Shown: positions 37,701-49,276 of the stretch, one piece after another
Numbering within the stretch: the stretch's first letter is position 1
Layout of the letters: each line of letters opens with the position of its first letter
From: Chloranthus sessilifolius
Lineage: Eukaryota; Streptophyta; Magnoliopsida; Chloranthales; Chloranthaceae
DNA length: 64,000 nt
Assembly (NCBI GenBank): GCA_021018995.1
Contig: CM037597.1
Coordinates: forward strand, 32,676,936-32,740,935
Reading direction: 5' to 3'
Made by a program: the position numbers and the translations under genes
The notes under the pieces: model-generated
The model's input: only the letters and a program-made list of their open reading frames with translations
Database searches by the model: none
What the model was told of the DNA's origin: nothing

Positions 37701-38217
37701 TCGATGATGACTTTTTACAGAGGTATACTTTGTATATATTAAAAAATCATCGATAATTGAAGTCGGTGCTATAGTCGGAAAGTGCTCGTATGCCCAAATC
37801 TAAAATAAATCACAAACTAAAGATTTATTAGGGAATATGTGTATTATGCGGCAAACGGTGTGTAAATTGATAACGTTCGCAAAGACAATAGTTAACCTGC
37901 AATGCAAAGATACATCTATCAAGATTGGTATGCACACCGCTCCTCTTAAAATTTAAAGCAGCAGATCGAAAGGAGTTTAACAAACATGTATGAGTAACTC
38001 GTCCCCATGCAATTCTGTTAAAGTACTCAATATTCTAGACTAATCTCACGTACGTCTCTTTAATTTTTTTAGAGTTATTCGGTATCATGAAAGTCACAAG
38101 AATATGCAATAATGTGAGATGAGTAAAATCAACTCTCTCTTTCTCTATACTAGCAAGAGTCACTGCGTTTTCTATTTCACCGACACCATTACTCCCTACC
38201 CGACCAAAATATTTCAT
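34744..38217 (-). pseudogene. E minus-strand gene: DUF1985 domain and second Ulp1 (C48) protease
   Basis: It starts near 38217 (MKYFGRVGSNG) and reads a DUF1985-type block: NIEYFNRIAWGRVTH, then, across an intron whose acceptor is TTTTAG, IWAYEHFPTIAP (about 37780). A coiled segment follows at 37560-37320 (FSDRELLEDVIQDGIND). A Lys-rich linker with 42-bp repeats and a Ser/Thr-rich linker (36662-36342) lead to the protease. There, VDLPVNRDYYWSLFLLYMKE and LDSSSG (35300-35210) hold the His/Asp region, with Tyr at the usual His. The Cys region INYFHCKVFMIKYIDYTSHG (near 34990-34930) ends in MPYFRDRIMLEE. Several introns are likely. It converges on the plus-strand Ulp1 gene. Confidence 0.72.
36955..37110 (-). 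repeat. Four 42-bp repeats encoding a basic 14-residue unit
   Basis: The minus-strand unit encodes DSDVKGKEKVQVPR. Copies two and three carry TAA where copy-to-copy comparison expects CAA, a C-to-T change. The repeats form the basic linker of the minus-strand Ulp1 gene. Confidence 0.7.
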
Positions 38218-38639
38218 ACAAAATAAATTTAATTACATCATAATTAAATTTATGAACATGGGCCAGGAAGGTTTTAAAAAAATAAATGCATTTACAACTT
38301 ATCATGAGTGAATTCAGCTACAAGACTGGTCTTAAACAAATATGGCCTCTTTAAACACTACGAGAGTTTCCTAACAGACCTAACAAAATTCATACAAAAA
38401 ATAAATAAATATACTTGCAATCATAAACATATTTTCCTGATATTAACTGTCATTTTAAAAAAAATTAATGGCATTAAAAGTTTGCCAAGTGATAAAGTAT
38501 AAGAAGGAAATAATCTTATATGAGACGAAAATGGTCTTATATGTGTCCCCTATAAATAGGATAAATAGGGGGGTAGTTGGGACCACGGTCGGTTATTATC
38601 TCTAAAAATAAGTCATTCATTTTTATAAAGGTTAATATG

Positions 38640-38950
38640 AATCTATAAAGTACTGATGTGACAATATGAAAGGACTGATATGAATCAATAATAACCGACC
38701 GTATTCAATGTGAAACTATATTCTAATATGCATAAGTAATTTGATGTGAGATAGTGTACTGATGTGAGATAGTACAGGACTGATATCATACTCATATTTA
38801 ACATTAAACTACATTTTGATATGCATGAGTAATCTAAATATATAAATTACTAATGTGAGAACATTAAAGGACTAGTATCAAAATATAAAGTATAGATGTA
38901 AGACAGTACTCGACTGATATCAGACTCATTATGAGTTAATAAACTATATT
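38640..38950. repeat. Inverted copy of the GATATCAGTC / CTCACATCAGTAC array at the right end of E
   Basis: Units read gtactgatgtgagatagtacaggactgatatcag, the reverse complement of the array at 28190-28790. The two arrays thus face each other across the two convergent Ulp1 genes. Retrotransposon D is inserted directly to the right. Confidence 0.8.
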
Positions 38951-38975
38951 CTGACCTGCATGAGTAATCAGAAAA

Positions 38976-38980
38976 ATTTA
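38976..38980. other. Target-site duplication of D, left copy
   Basis: ATTTA, identical to 51811-51815. Five-base duplications are usual for gypsy integration. Confidence 0.85.
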
Positions 38981-41597
38981 TATAACGTCCCTAAGTTTTA
39001 ACACATGAATAATGTGCCTCGATACACGTGCCCATGGTCTGCACATCGATGACCGTACCGATAGACTAAGTAATGTCTATAGATCAAATCCTATGGAGAG
39101 AATTATGTATAAATGGCTTAAGTTATGGGTTAGTGAACTCTCATACACCAACCTTGGAGTAGTTGTTTTGTACCTAAGCCTAGGGCTTGGTTATAAAAAA
39201 GGAAATAACTACCCATAAAAGCTTGCATTTATTTTCCTTTATTGCATATGATTAGAAGTTAAGAGGGGAGAGGTCGAATCGAGGGCATTGATTGCTTATG
39301 AATGTGAGATCGATTCGTTTGTGATTTGTGAAGTGAAGGATTTGATCGAATTAGAATAAACGTTGTTCACTTGGTGAACCCTAGTCCGATCTAGAAGCAA
39401 GGATTGGGGATTCAGAGGAAATCAAGGTATAGAATTTAAGGTTAGATCGTGAAATTGTGTTGTGTTAGTGTTATTTTTATTCAATTTAGGATCAAAGAAT
39501 CATAAGAATTGGGGTTTGATTTGGGAAAGAAAAGAGAACGAGTGCGAAAACCTAAGAACAGATGAAATTTGTTCATTTCAACCGATTGAAATTTGGTTCG
39601 ATTGATTGAAATGGACTTAAGTAGGAAGAAGTCGACGTTTGAAGAAATACGTTTGATCTAAATCAATTTTGATCAAACAAAATATGTTTCGATCGATCAA
39701 ATCTCACACTCGATCGATCGAAACATATAGAACAGAGATTTTAGAAATCTTGCTGTGAGGATTCGACCGATCAAAATATTTTTTTGACCGATCAAAATAT
39801 TTTTGATTGATCGAATTAGAAATTCGATTAATCGAATTAGAACTTGTTCGATCGAAATGTGTGGTTTGTTAATTAGCTTCTGAGGGATTTGACAAATCGA
39901 AATATTTTTGATCGATCAAATTATATGAGTTCGATCGATCAAATTAGAATTCGATCGAACTGTGTTTTGGTCAAATTGGCTTTTGTGGGATTCAACCGAT
40001 CGAAATTATTTTTGATTGATCGAATTTGTGATTCGTTCGATCGAACTGGGAAATCATTCGATCGAACTGAGAAGTGTTGTATATGTTCTGAAGAGTTTGA
40101 CCGATTGAATGGAGTTCGATCGATCAAAATTGGGTTTCGATCAATCGAAATTCCCAGATTCAGGATTTTGTTGTGTTTTAACTGAGAGATTTAGGGGAAA
40201 TCTTTCGAGGTTTGTTTAACATCGTTCTAACGTATGAACCATGAATTTGATATGTTTAGGTGACTTGGCGCTATGTGATGAAAAGCTAACCCAAAAGGTA
40301 GATCGAGCGTGTGCGGATTGAGATCTCGAGGTAGGGAAAAACCTAATATCATGTGCATTTAATACATTAGCATGTATGTTATGTATGATGTATTCTTTGA
40401 TAAAATCTTATGAATTGTGTTACGATGTGCTCTTTGATAAAACCATGTGAGTTTTGTGATAACTTTGAACTGAAAAGTGATATGCATAAGTGTACTTATG
40501 AAAATGTGTGTTTATGAACAGTCTTTCAAGATTCAATTCGAGTTGATATGTGTGTTTGAGACTTTGGACAGACTTTCAAAATTAGTTATAAATATCACAT
40601 TGCACGGCGATGAGCTATATGTATGCACTTCGATTTAAGGTTCTATGTGAATACCCAACATACACGGCGGTATAACCATGACTGACGCGGCATGATATCC
40701 GTGATGGGTACGGCGGCCAATCCATACACCCTTTGTGCTACGTGTGATTTTGTGACTCCTATCGTACAACGGTAATTATGTTCGGCCAAGTGTCCAACTC
40801 TATTGGACCTTGGATATATGTGAAAATGATTCACGTGAACGACGATGGTGGGTATTCCATCGGGGGCTTGAAGCTATAGTTCATCATGCATATTAAGTAA
40901 AGCACCTTTAAGTTTCTTTTCAATCGTTAAGATCATGATGTGTATATGTGTTATGTTTCCAAGCACCATATATGTGTTTCATTTCATGACATCACTAAGG
41001 TGCATTCGTTTTGCTAAGGTTTGTTTCCATTATGTCATAAGATATATGTTTAATGTTCATAATATGCATACTATAAGTATTTCCCTACTGAGCTTGGATG
41101 AAGCTCATTCCTCGACTAAATGTCACAGGTTCAGGTGAAGATGTTGGAGCAGAGATTTCAGAGAGGGAGGATCCTAATTATTCTCCTGGTGAAGATTTGG
41201 ACGAAATTCCCCCTGAGGGTTGTTTTCTGTGCGCTTGGTCTGACATGTCTGGCCTTAAGTTGAGAGATTAAAATTGTTGAGTTTTGTAAGTGATATGTGT
41301 AAAACTGAATGATGACAGAAATTCTTATTTGGTGAACTATGTTTCGGTAAGGAAGGATACTTAGCAGTGGTTCTTGTCGATTCTTTTTCCAAAGGTATTC
41401 ATATGGAATTAGAACCGTCATTTTGAGCTTTTGATGATAAATGTTAGTACCTCCTTATTTTGTTATGTTAGTTAGTTGGTATGGTTCTGCTTTGTTTCCA
41501 CTGTGCGAATGATATCACGTACTTCGTCCGGGGTTCGGCCTTAGTGCCAACCCACTGACGGTGCGGGTTTCGGGGTGCCAAAATCTGGGTTGTCATA
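38981..41597 (+). repeat. Element D 5' LTR (2617 bp)
   Basis: It begins TATAACGTCCC, with the initial TG decayed to TA, and ends GGGTTGTCATA. It aligns along its length with the 3' LTR, with scattered substitutions and extra motif copies in the palindrome array. Confidence 0.92.
39590..40150. repeat. Palindrome array in D 5' LTR (TTCGATCGATCGAA type)
   Basis: Dense copies of TTCGATCGATCGAA and variants (tcgatcgatcaaa, gaccgatcaaa) are separated by 15-40 unrelated bases. Compared with the 3' LTR it has about 66 extra bases of motif near 39764-39830 and about 22 extra near 40048. Confidence 0.92.
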
Positions 41598-41598
41598 G

Positions 41599-41612
41599 TT
41601 GCTATCAGAGTA
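41599..41612 (+). other. Element D primer-binding site, degenerate (initiator Met tRNA)
   Basis: TTGCTATCAGAGTA lies just inside the 5' LTR; the intact form in A is TTGGTATCAGAGCC. Two or three positions have changed. Confidence 0.75.
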
Positions 41613-41722
41613 ATGGCTTTAGAGACATCTTACAAGTCTTAGACCGTTTAGAGATTTGAGATTTTATTGGATACTAGGGACCGTCTGTTAATGAAGCTTT
41701 TGTTTCATTGTAACAAATTCTA

Positions 41723-43012
41723 ATGGACCAGAGAAGTAGAGGTCGGACTAGAGGAGGTCGCCAGCGAAGTGTTAAAAGTATAGATGATGTTCCTTCGGGA
41801 TCTAGAGGAGAGCAGAGACCACCTCCTTAGGCAGAGAGGGGTCATCAGGATGAGTCAGCAGATAGGATGGCTAGAGCCATGGAAGCCATAGTCGCTATGA
41901 CTCTAGCAATCTTTCATTGCTTTGGCCGAAAGCGATGTTGGCCGCCAATAATGTCATGTCACCATCGAAGACTCCACCACCACCACCACCTCCTGCGCTA
42001 TTGCCATCTTCTTTTGTGGATTTCAGGAGATTGAGGTCTCCAATATTTCTAAGGCGGACAGATCCGCTTGAAGCAGAGAAATGGTTAAAACAGATGGAGA
42101 AATTACTTGAAAGACTCCAGAGCTTTAAAAGCGAGAAAGTTGGTTAGGCTTCCTTCGAACTTGAAGGTGACTCCGACGCTTTGTGGAAGTCGGTGTTAAG
42201 GAAGAGGGAAGTTGAGGGTCCACAAGACTCGTGGACCTGGGCTGAATTTGTAAGGGTGTTTAACAAGGAGTACTTTCCTAAACAAGTCATAAATTACTTG
42301 AAAAAGGATTTTGCCAATCTTGTACAAGGGAGCATGACTGTAAGGGAGTACGGCAATGAATTTGTACGGTTATCAAGGTTTGCTCCAGAATTAGTAGCTA
42401 CGGAGGAAATGAAGGCCAATAGATTTGAGGAAGGCCTGAGACCGAACATTCAGGAAAGGGTGTCGACATTTGAACTGGAAACATACGCCGCAGTGATGGG
42501 AATGGCCATCATTGTAGAGAGAGATATAAATAAGAGGCGTGATTTGAAGAACAAAGAAAGTCTAGGGGGAGTGAGTGACTATGATTCGGGGAATAAAAAG
42601 CCGAGGTTGTCAGCACCTGCTCCGGTTTCAAGACAAGCCTACACAAGTTATCAGAGGTCTAATGCATTTACTCCTATGAGACCGTTCTGCAAAGAAGGCC
42701 CTACTCAGATTCATGCGTCTGGGGTATCAGTCACACAGGGATCTTCAAGAGCGGCATCTTCAAGTCCACAAGTAAAATGTGCCCATTGTAGCAAACCACA
42801 TAAAACATTGAACTATAGACGCGACACAGGAGGATGTTATAAATGTGGGAAGATAGGCCATATGATACGAGACTTCCCTGAGATGAGAAAGGAGGGCACT
42901 GTTCCTACTGCTACGGTGCAAAGGCCTACACATTCCACCTGACCCGTTATTCAAGGCCGCGCTTTTGTCGTTACAGCCGAGGACGCCCGTACAAGTAACG
43001 ATGTCATCCAAG
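41723..43012 (+). pseudogene. gag: Element D gag with CCHC knuckle, broken
   Basis: The start at 41723 gives MDQRSRGRTRGGRQR, a basic opening as in A. A stop and a frame change follow near 41830-41910. The capsid block FLRRTDPLEAEKWLKQMEKL lies at 42040. A long open part (42181-42942) includes AEFVRVFNKEYFPKQVINYL and QGSMTVREYGNEFVRLSRF, and ends with CAHCSKPHKTLNYR and the knuckle CYKCGKIGHMIRDF. The last Cys of the knuckle is Phe. A TGA at 42940 is followed by the conserved PVIQGRAFVVTAEDA region up to the intron donor. Confidence 0.92.
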
Positions 43013-43155
43013 GTATAATTTTTATTATGTTTAAATTCGTTTACTTGCTTTCTAGATAAAGAAAGTGCTTCAATAGAAAGACCTAGGTTCATTTTAATAG
43101 TTGTTTGATTATGACATGCATGTCTGAACGTTAGTATATGTATTAATATATATAG
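43013..43155 (+). other. Intron between gag and protease of element D (143 bp)
   Basis: Donor GTATAATT follows the codons for V-I-Q, and the acceptor is TATATATAG. Removing it joins VIQ to GTLLLYQENDGDRC and the protease. The intron is AT-rich, as plant introns are. Length and position match those of A and C. Confidence 0.7.
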
Positions 43156-43500
43156 GTACGTTGCTACTGTATCAAGAAAACGATGGTGATCGTTGTGATG
43201 CATGAGTTGTGATAGACCCAGGGTCTACCCACTCATATATAACTCCGAAATTCACAGGGAAATTGGAAATTGTACCGAGGAGTTAGATTTTATTTTGGAC
43301 GTGTCAATTCCTACGAGAAGTGCAGTAACCGCAGACACGTGTTGCCGATCAGTGATTGTGCAAGTGGAGGATCAAGGAACCATAACGGACCTCATTTTGT
43401 TGAATATGCAAGGACTTGATGTACTCCTTTGCATGAATTGGCTATCCGCTTATCGTGCAAGCATTGATTGCCTATGAAACGTAGTCACTTTTCATCCGCC
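43156..43500 (+). pseudogene. Element D aspartic protease, broken
   Basis: It reads GTLLLYQENDGDRCDA, a TGA, then the active site VIDPGSTHSYITPKF. It continues to VIVQVEDQGTITDLILLNMQ and the LLCMNWLSAYRASIDC block, where the usual G-M-D-W-L reads C-M-N-W-L. A linker with EFEDVFIEELLGLPP and IDLAPGTELVSKAPY leads into RT at about 43780. Confidence 0.87.
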
Positions 43501-43780
43501 AAAATAAAAATCCTTTCGGTTTATTGGTGAGAAGGGAAAGATAGTGTCGATTATCTCTGCGGTACGAGCTGAGCGGATGATGAAGAATGGGTGCGAAGGG
43601 TATTTAGCCTTCCTACAAGAACATAGGAAAATGAAGAATGTCATCACCGATATCCCAATTGCCTGTGAGTTTGAGGACGTATTTATCGAAGAATTACTAG
43701 GATTGCCACCAGATCGGAAGATTGAATTTTTAATTGACTTAGCTCCAGGCACGGAACTAGTCTCCAAAGCTCCCTATTGA

Positions 43781-44605
43781 ATGGCTCCTACAGAGTTGAA
43801 AGAGTTGAAGGGACAATTGCAAGAGTTATTGGATAAAAGCTTTATAAGACCCAGTGTGTCCCCTTGGGGAGCATCGGTCTTATTTGTGAAGAAGAAGGAC
43901 GCCGGTCTTATTTGTGGAGAAGGACGCCAGTCTTATTTGTGAAGAAGGATGCCGGTCTTATTTGTGAAGAAGAAGGACAGGTCAATGAGACTTTACATTA
44001 ACTATCGTCAATTAAACAAACTTACGATCAAGAACAAGTACCCATTACCAAGGATCGACGATCTATTTGACCAGTTGTAAGGGGCGAAATTCTTTACGAA
44101 GATCGACTTGAGATCTGGGTACCATCAACTAAAGGTGAAAGCCGAAGATGTGTAGAAGACGACATTCAGAACAAGATATGTGCATTACGAGTTCTTAGTA
44201 ATGCCTTTCAGCTTGACGAATGCACCAGCTTCATTTATGGACCTCATGAATCGAGTCTTTAAATAACATCTTGATACATGCATAGTGGTGTTTGTGGATA
44301 ATATTCTTATTTATTCAAAGACCAGAGAAGAACACGAACGTCATTTGCCCATTGCCTTGCAAACTCTACGCGAGCATCAGTTATATGCCAAACTCAACAA
44401 GTGTGAGTTTTGGCTAGAACAAGTGAGCTTTCTCAATCACGTAGTATCGAGCGGTATATGTAGATCGATGAAGATTGAGGGATTAGATTAGGGAACAACC
44501 CAAAGCGTATATGATTAGCTTCCTCGGTCTAGCTGGATATTATCGACGATTTGTGGAAGGATTTTCCAAGATTTTCGGACTGCTCACCAACTTACAAGAA
44601 AGAAT
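43781..44605 (+). pseudogene. Element D reverse transcriptase, broken, with an internal quadruplication
   Basis: RT starts [19 protein letters not shown] and continues [19 protein letters not shown]. At 43876-43975 the segment for [10 protein letters not shown] is present four times in tandem. Then come the [20 protein letters not shown] block, [16 protein letters not shown] and [20 protein letters not shown]. The catalytic box reads [12 protein letters not shown] (44287-44322): FVDN, so the second Asp is Asn. Frame damage occurs near 44460-44600, in the connection. Confidence 0.92.
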
Positions 44606-45280
44606 GTGAAATTTGAGTGGACCGGTGAATGTGAAGAGAGCTTCCAAAAACTCAAGAAATGGTTTACCTCTGCTCCAGTGTTGGCTATTCCATCAAGTAG
44701 TGGGGGATTCGCTGTTTATAGTGATGCGGCGTATGGTGGTTTGGGCTGTGTCTTGAATCAGAATACCAAAGTCATAGCTTATGGATCAAGAAAGTTGAAA
44801 GAGCACGAGAAGAACTATCCGACGCATGATTTGGAGTTAGTTGTGATAATCTTTGCACTCAAGATATGGAGACATTACCTATATGGTGAGACCTTTGAGA
44901 TTTTCACGGATCACAAGAGCCTCAAATACTTGTTTACGCAAAAGGAATTGAATATGAGGCAATGAAGATGGCTCAAATTTCTCAAGGACTATGAATGTAC
45001 TATACAACATCACCCAGGTAAAGCAAACATCATGGCCGACGCGTTGAGTAGAAAGAATGCGGCTCAGTTAGCTAGTCTCATTACGGGACTTCGACGATGG
45101 AAACTATTAGAAGACCTCTCCTTGTACGATAAGAATATAGAGGTCAAGGATACTGGGGTACTGTTGGCAAATCTCACGATCAGACCAACTATTTTTTATT
45201 GCATCTACGAACTTCAGATGAATGATGCAGAGCTCTTAAAGTTGAGACAAGATGTGACAATTTTTTTATTAAGGAGGATG
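44606..45280 (+). pseudogene. Element D RNase H and linker
   Basis: All three acidic blocks are present: [16 protein letters not shown] (near 44712), [18 protein letters not shown] (44820) and [14 protein letters not shown] (44898). One stop at about 44963 follows NMRQ. The hinge PGKANIMADALSRK is typical of this group. A linker of about 70 codons leads to the integrase. Confidence 0.92.
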
Positions 45281-45285
45281 GATCA

Positions 45286-46596
45286 TTGCTATTCCGTGGA
45301 AGGTTATACATACCTGTTGATGCCAAACTGAGGCAGACAATATTGGAAGAAGCACATAAGTCCAAGTATTCCATTCATCCTGGTGGTACTAAGATGTACC
45401 AGGATTTACGAAAGAGTTATTGGAGGGGATTGAAGAAAGACATTGTAGAATATGTGTCGAAATGCCTGGTGTGTCAGCAAGTAAAGGTGGATCACCGACA
45501 CCCAGCAAGTTTATTGCAATCTCTACCAATACAAGAATGAAAATGGGAGTCTATCTCTATGGACTTTATTGTGGGATTACCAAGGACTATGAGGAGCCAC
45601 AATGCTATATAGGTAATAGTGGATAGACTGACAAAGTCGAGAAACTTTCTGCCCTACAACATGACTTATACGGCAAGCAAGTTGGCAGATTTATATATGA
45701 GAGAGATTGTCTGACTACATGGTATTCCAACAAGCATCGTGTCCGATCGTGATCCGTTGTACACCTCGATATTCTAGCAAAGATTTCAAGAAGGTATGGG
45801 CACGAGATTAGACTTTAGTTCGACATTCCATCCGCAGACTGATAGTCAGACAGAGAGAGTCAATCAGATTATTTAAGATATGCTTGGAGCTTGCATGATA
45901 GATTTTTAGGGATTGTGGGATCAGCATCTTTCGTTGATAGAATTCGCGTAAAATAATAGCTTTCAACAGAGCATCGGGATGGCTCCGTATGAAGCACTAT
46001 ATGGACGAAGGTGTAGGTCTCCGACCAACTGGGAAGAAATATGTGACAAATTTGTATTGGGACCAGAAGTCATAAAGAAAAATGTCGAGACCGTTCGTAT
46101 TATACGAGAAAGAATCAAGACGACACAGAGTCGACAGAAGAGCTATGCGGACATCAAGCGATCGACCATGGATTTTCGAGCGGGAGATCACGTGTTTGTG
46201 AGGATATCTCTAATGAAGGGTGTGATGCGCTTAAAAAATCGTGGAAAGTTGAGTCCTTGTTATATTAGACCGTTCGAGGTATTGGGAAGAGTGGGTGAAG
46301 TTACATATAGGGTTGCATTACCCCCACTACTTGATAGAGTGCACGATGTATTTCATGTTTCTATGTTACAGAAGTATGTGCGAGACTCAACTCATATCCT
46401 CGATGCGCCACTAGTTGAAGTCTACAGGGATCTGACGGTCATAGAAGAACCAACGCAAATTTTGGACCGAACCGAACATGTATTGCGCACAAAATGGATT
46501 CCTTTGATGTTGATCCAATGGAAGAATCATTCTAGAGAGGAAGCAGCGTGGGAACGCGAAGCTGAGATTCGCGACCAGTATCCTTCTTTGTTTTAG
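45286..46596 (+). pseudogene. Element D integrase with chromodomain-like C-terminus, broken
   Basis: The HHCC zinc domain is intact (45350-45480: HKSKYSIHPGG ... CLVCQQVK). The catalytic triad can be read: SMDFIVGLP (Asp, 45560), IVSDRDPLY (Asp, 45737) and DSQTERVNQ (Glu, 45842). Stops occur at 45538, 45711, 45776, 45872 and 45908. From 45979 a long open part runs to 46596: a GPEVI linker, the GKLSPCYIRPFEVLGRVG block, and a C-terminal chromodomain-like module (PTQILDRTEHVLRTKWIPLM ... WKNHSREEAAWERE). That tail marks the Tekay/Del chromoviruses, where it helps direct insertion to marked chromatin. Confidence 0.93.
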
Positions 46597-46747
46597 TGAT
46601 TGGAGAGAGAAAGGATTTTATAATAGACAATTGTGACTTCAATGCATGTAAACATGTTAAATAATGAATAAGAGGAGTGACTTTGAAGTCTAAAGTGTGA
46701 AATTATCGAAGAAAACTTAAAAACACAAAAAATTGACTATTTTCTAT

Positions 46748-47159
46748 AATTTTGATTGATCAAAATTATTTCTAATCGATCTAATATGATTTCGATTGAT
46801 CGAAGTGTAAATCGACCGATCGAAATGCCTAGGCCGAAAGTTGATATTCAGTATATTAAAGGCATGATAAATTTGTTCAATCAAATTGATTTTCGATAGA
46901 TCGAATTTAAAATTCGTTCGATCAACAAGAAAAAGTCATTTGGTCGAACTAAGTTTTTGTCTGATCGAAAAGAAATTTTGTCCGATCGAAAATTTTAAAG
47001 GCCAGGGGTTACCTGAGACAACTCGATCGATCAAAATTTACTTGTTTGATCAAATTTTTAATTCGATCGATCAAAATTAAACTCGATCGATCAAAATCGC
47101 ATTTTCGTTCTATTTTATTGACTTTCAATCGATCGAAATTTATTCGATCGATCGAACTG

Positions 47160-47160
<1 letters not shown>
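46748..47160. repeat. Palindrome array between pol and extra ORF of D (TCGATCGATCAAA type)
   Basis: The motif is the same as in the D LTRs, in otherwise unrelated sequence. Copies include tcgatcgatcaaaa near 47024, 47062 and 47083 and attcgatcgatcgaact at 47143. The array runs into an AT microsatellite. Confidence 0.9.

Positions 47161-47161
<1 letters not shown>

Positions 47162-47217
<56 letters not shown>
47162..47217. repeat. AT microsatellite
   Basis: An uninterrupted (AT)n run of 56 bases. Confidence 0.98.
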
Positions 47218-47220
<3 letters not shown>

Positions 47221-47469
47221 CAGGGACTCATTTAGTTCAAAAAAAATTAGAATTTTAGGGGTTTCCGCTTAGGGTTTTCGTGGCTTTCGTTTGTGGGGGC
47301 AAAGGACTAACAAATTGGGCGTGGATTTTCAAAGGGATCAAATCCAAACCTCCTCAAATCAGTAAATACCTAACTTTGAGCTCCAAATTTCAGTTTCTTT
47401 GCACTAAATCTTTGAGGTTGAAACAGAACCCTAGATTTTCCTTTCTTCTTCAAACCATTGCTCCCAAAA

Positions 47470-48898
47470 CGAGATTAGCCTCCAAACCAACTACGTCAAA
47501 GAACCCAAAACCGTAACGGGTTCTTTGCAACCCAAAACCAGCACGGGTTCTTCGCAACCACCACCAAACCCTCCACCGAAACCTATTGTCGAGCCACCAG
47601 CCACTTCACAAGCACCTTGACATGACCAACCAAATGAATGGTGGGCCAAGAAGGGGTTTGCTTATGAGTATACCATAGATTCGACCCTATTTGAGACATC
47701 CAATGTGCCCGGCATTGACGCTTGGGCACTGGACTATTTAAGCAAGGTTGGATTGGATAACCTGTTGAAACCCATCCATCCCTATTTCTATCCTCGCCTC
47801 ATGCGACTCTTTTATCAAAATATGTTTGATGGCCCGAACCCTAAAAATACTATTTTCACCAAGGTTGACGGAAAAACATACGTATTTACCTACCCAATGG
47901 CTTGTAAGGCCTTAGAATGTTTTGAGAGTTATGGGGACGACATTAATCTGTTGCCCCCAAACGAAAAGGATATACCACGCCTACAAATCACAGAAAAGAT
48001 GACAGGGGGTTGACTTGCCTCTGGTCAAGCTATCAAACAAGCAGATCTATCGAGCTATATGTGGATGCTCGATACGATCTTCAAATGCAACTTGTACCCC
48101 ATTCGACACAAGACAGAGAGGTTAGGGGTGTTGATGCAAGCACTATTTTTTGCTTTTGAAGGCCGATGGTTTAATGTCACTGTTGTGGTTTTTGAGGGAT
48201 TGAAGCATGGGAGGAAGAAATTGTTAGCAGGGGCGGAAAAGCCCGAGGAATACATCTCGTACGCGGGCCTTATTTCAGCTATGTTTGATGAGTATGCGGC
48301 GACCACCGTACATAAGATTTCATCTCGAGAGCTTAAATCCTCCGATAATGTGGTGTTCTACACTTTCAAACACTGGAGGAAAACCTAAAATTGGCTAAAA
48401 CCATGCCTTCAGCTAGCTCTTCAAGTACCACCTATCCCACCTCAACCCTAAGAAGGGCCTGCTCAGGACGCACCACAGCCAGACTGACCAGCTCCCGAAA
48501 TTCCTCTTCAAGATCAGTCGGATATCATCCCTCCACCTTTGTAGCCAGACTACGTACCAGTGCCACCCCCTTATCATCAAGCAACTCTTATGACCAATGA
48601 GGCATTGGCTGCTCTCATACCGGAGAGTAATCGCCAGCTCAACCAGCGCCTTGATTACCATGAGCTCCTACTGGAGGACAATCTACACTCTAGGTACCCG
48701 ACAGATTACCTCCAGAGGATGGCGATCATGAGCGAGTGGGTGTTTGGTTCTTCTACGTCAAGTGTTGATGCTGAGAACATCCAGCCTGATGAGCGTGCCG
48801 ACGAGGGTCTAGCCAATGATGTGGCTGGGGGAGCTGATGAGCCTATTGGTCCGGAGGAGGGAGTAGACAAGCCTATCGGACTAGAGTGGGGGAGCTGA
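47470..48898 (+). pseudogene. Extra ORF of element D, PF20167-like plant transposon protein
   Basis: One frame can be followed from about 47500 to 48898, with in-frame stops near 47621, 48012 and 48387 but without frame shifts in the conserved part. A Pro/Thr-rich N-terminus leads to NEWWAKKGFAYEYTIDSTLF, then PYFYPRLMRLFYQNM, KVDGKTYVFTYPMA and MWMLDTIFKCNLYPIRHKTE. LGVLMQALFFAFEGRWFNV and EEYISYAGLISAMFDEYAA complete the family pattern of the putative plant transposon protein domain. The C-terminus is acidic and Gly/Pro-rich. An upstream open frame at 47280-47516 is in another frame and could be the true N-terminus after a shift or splice. The family function is unknown. Presence in a chromovirus suggests capture or exchange with Athila-like elements. 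Confidence 0.75.
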
Positions 48899-49276
48899 TG
48901 CGTGACATTCCTGGCAGATTTTGTGAGCTTAAGAGCTTTTCTTTTTAAAAGTTCAAAAATTTGAAGGTTATGTATAATTTTTTAATTGTGGTGGCATGGT
49001 TGCCACGTTTATTTTTCGTTCGATATAACTACTGTGGCATGGCTGCCACACACATGTTAATCTTTGTTAATCTTTTGAGTTTTGCATCAATTTGTTAATC
49101 TTTTGATGGTCAATGATGTGTCTGAATGGATATTACTAGAATTTATTGTGTGTGGACTGTGTGTGATGAGATTTTTATGATGAAATGGATTGTTTAGTCA
49201 TGTGTGGTACCTTACAAGGTTACCCTTCTTGTGGCTAACTTCTCCGTTGGACCAATTTTCAAGGACAAAAATTCCT

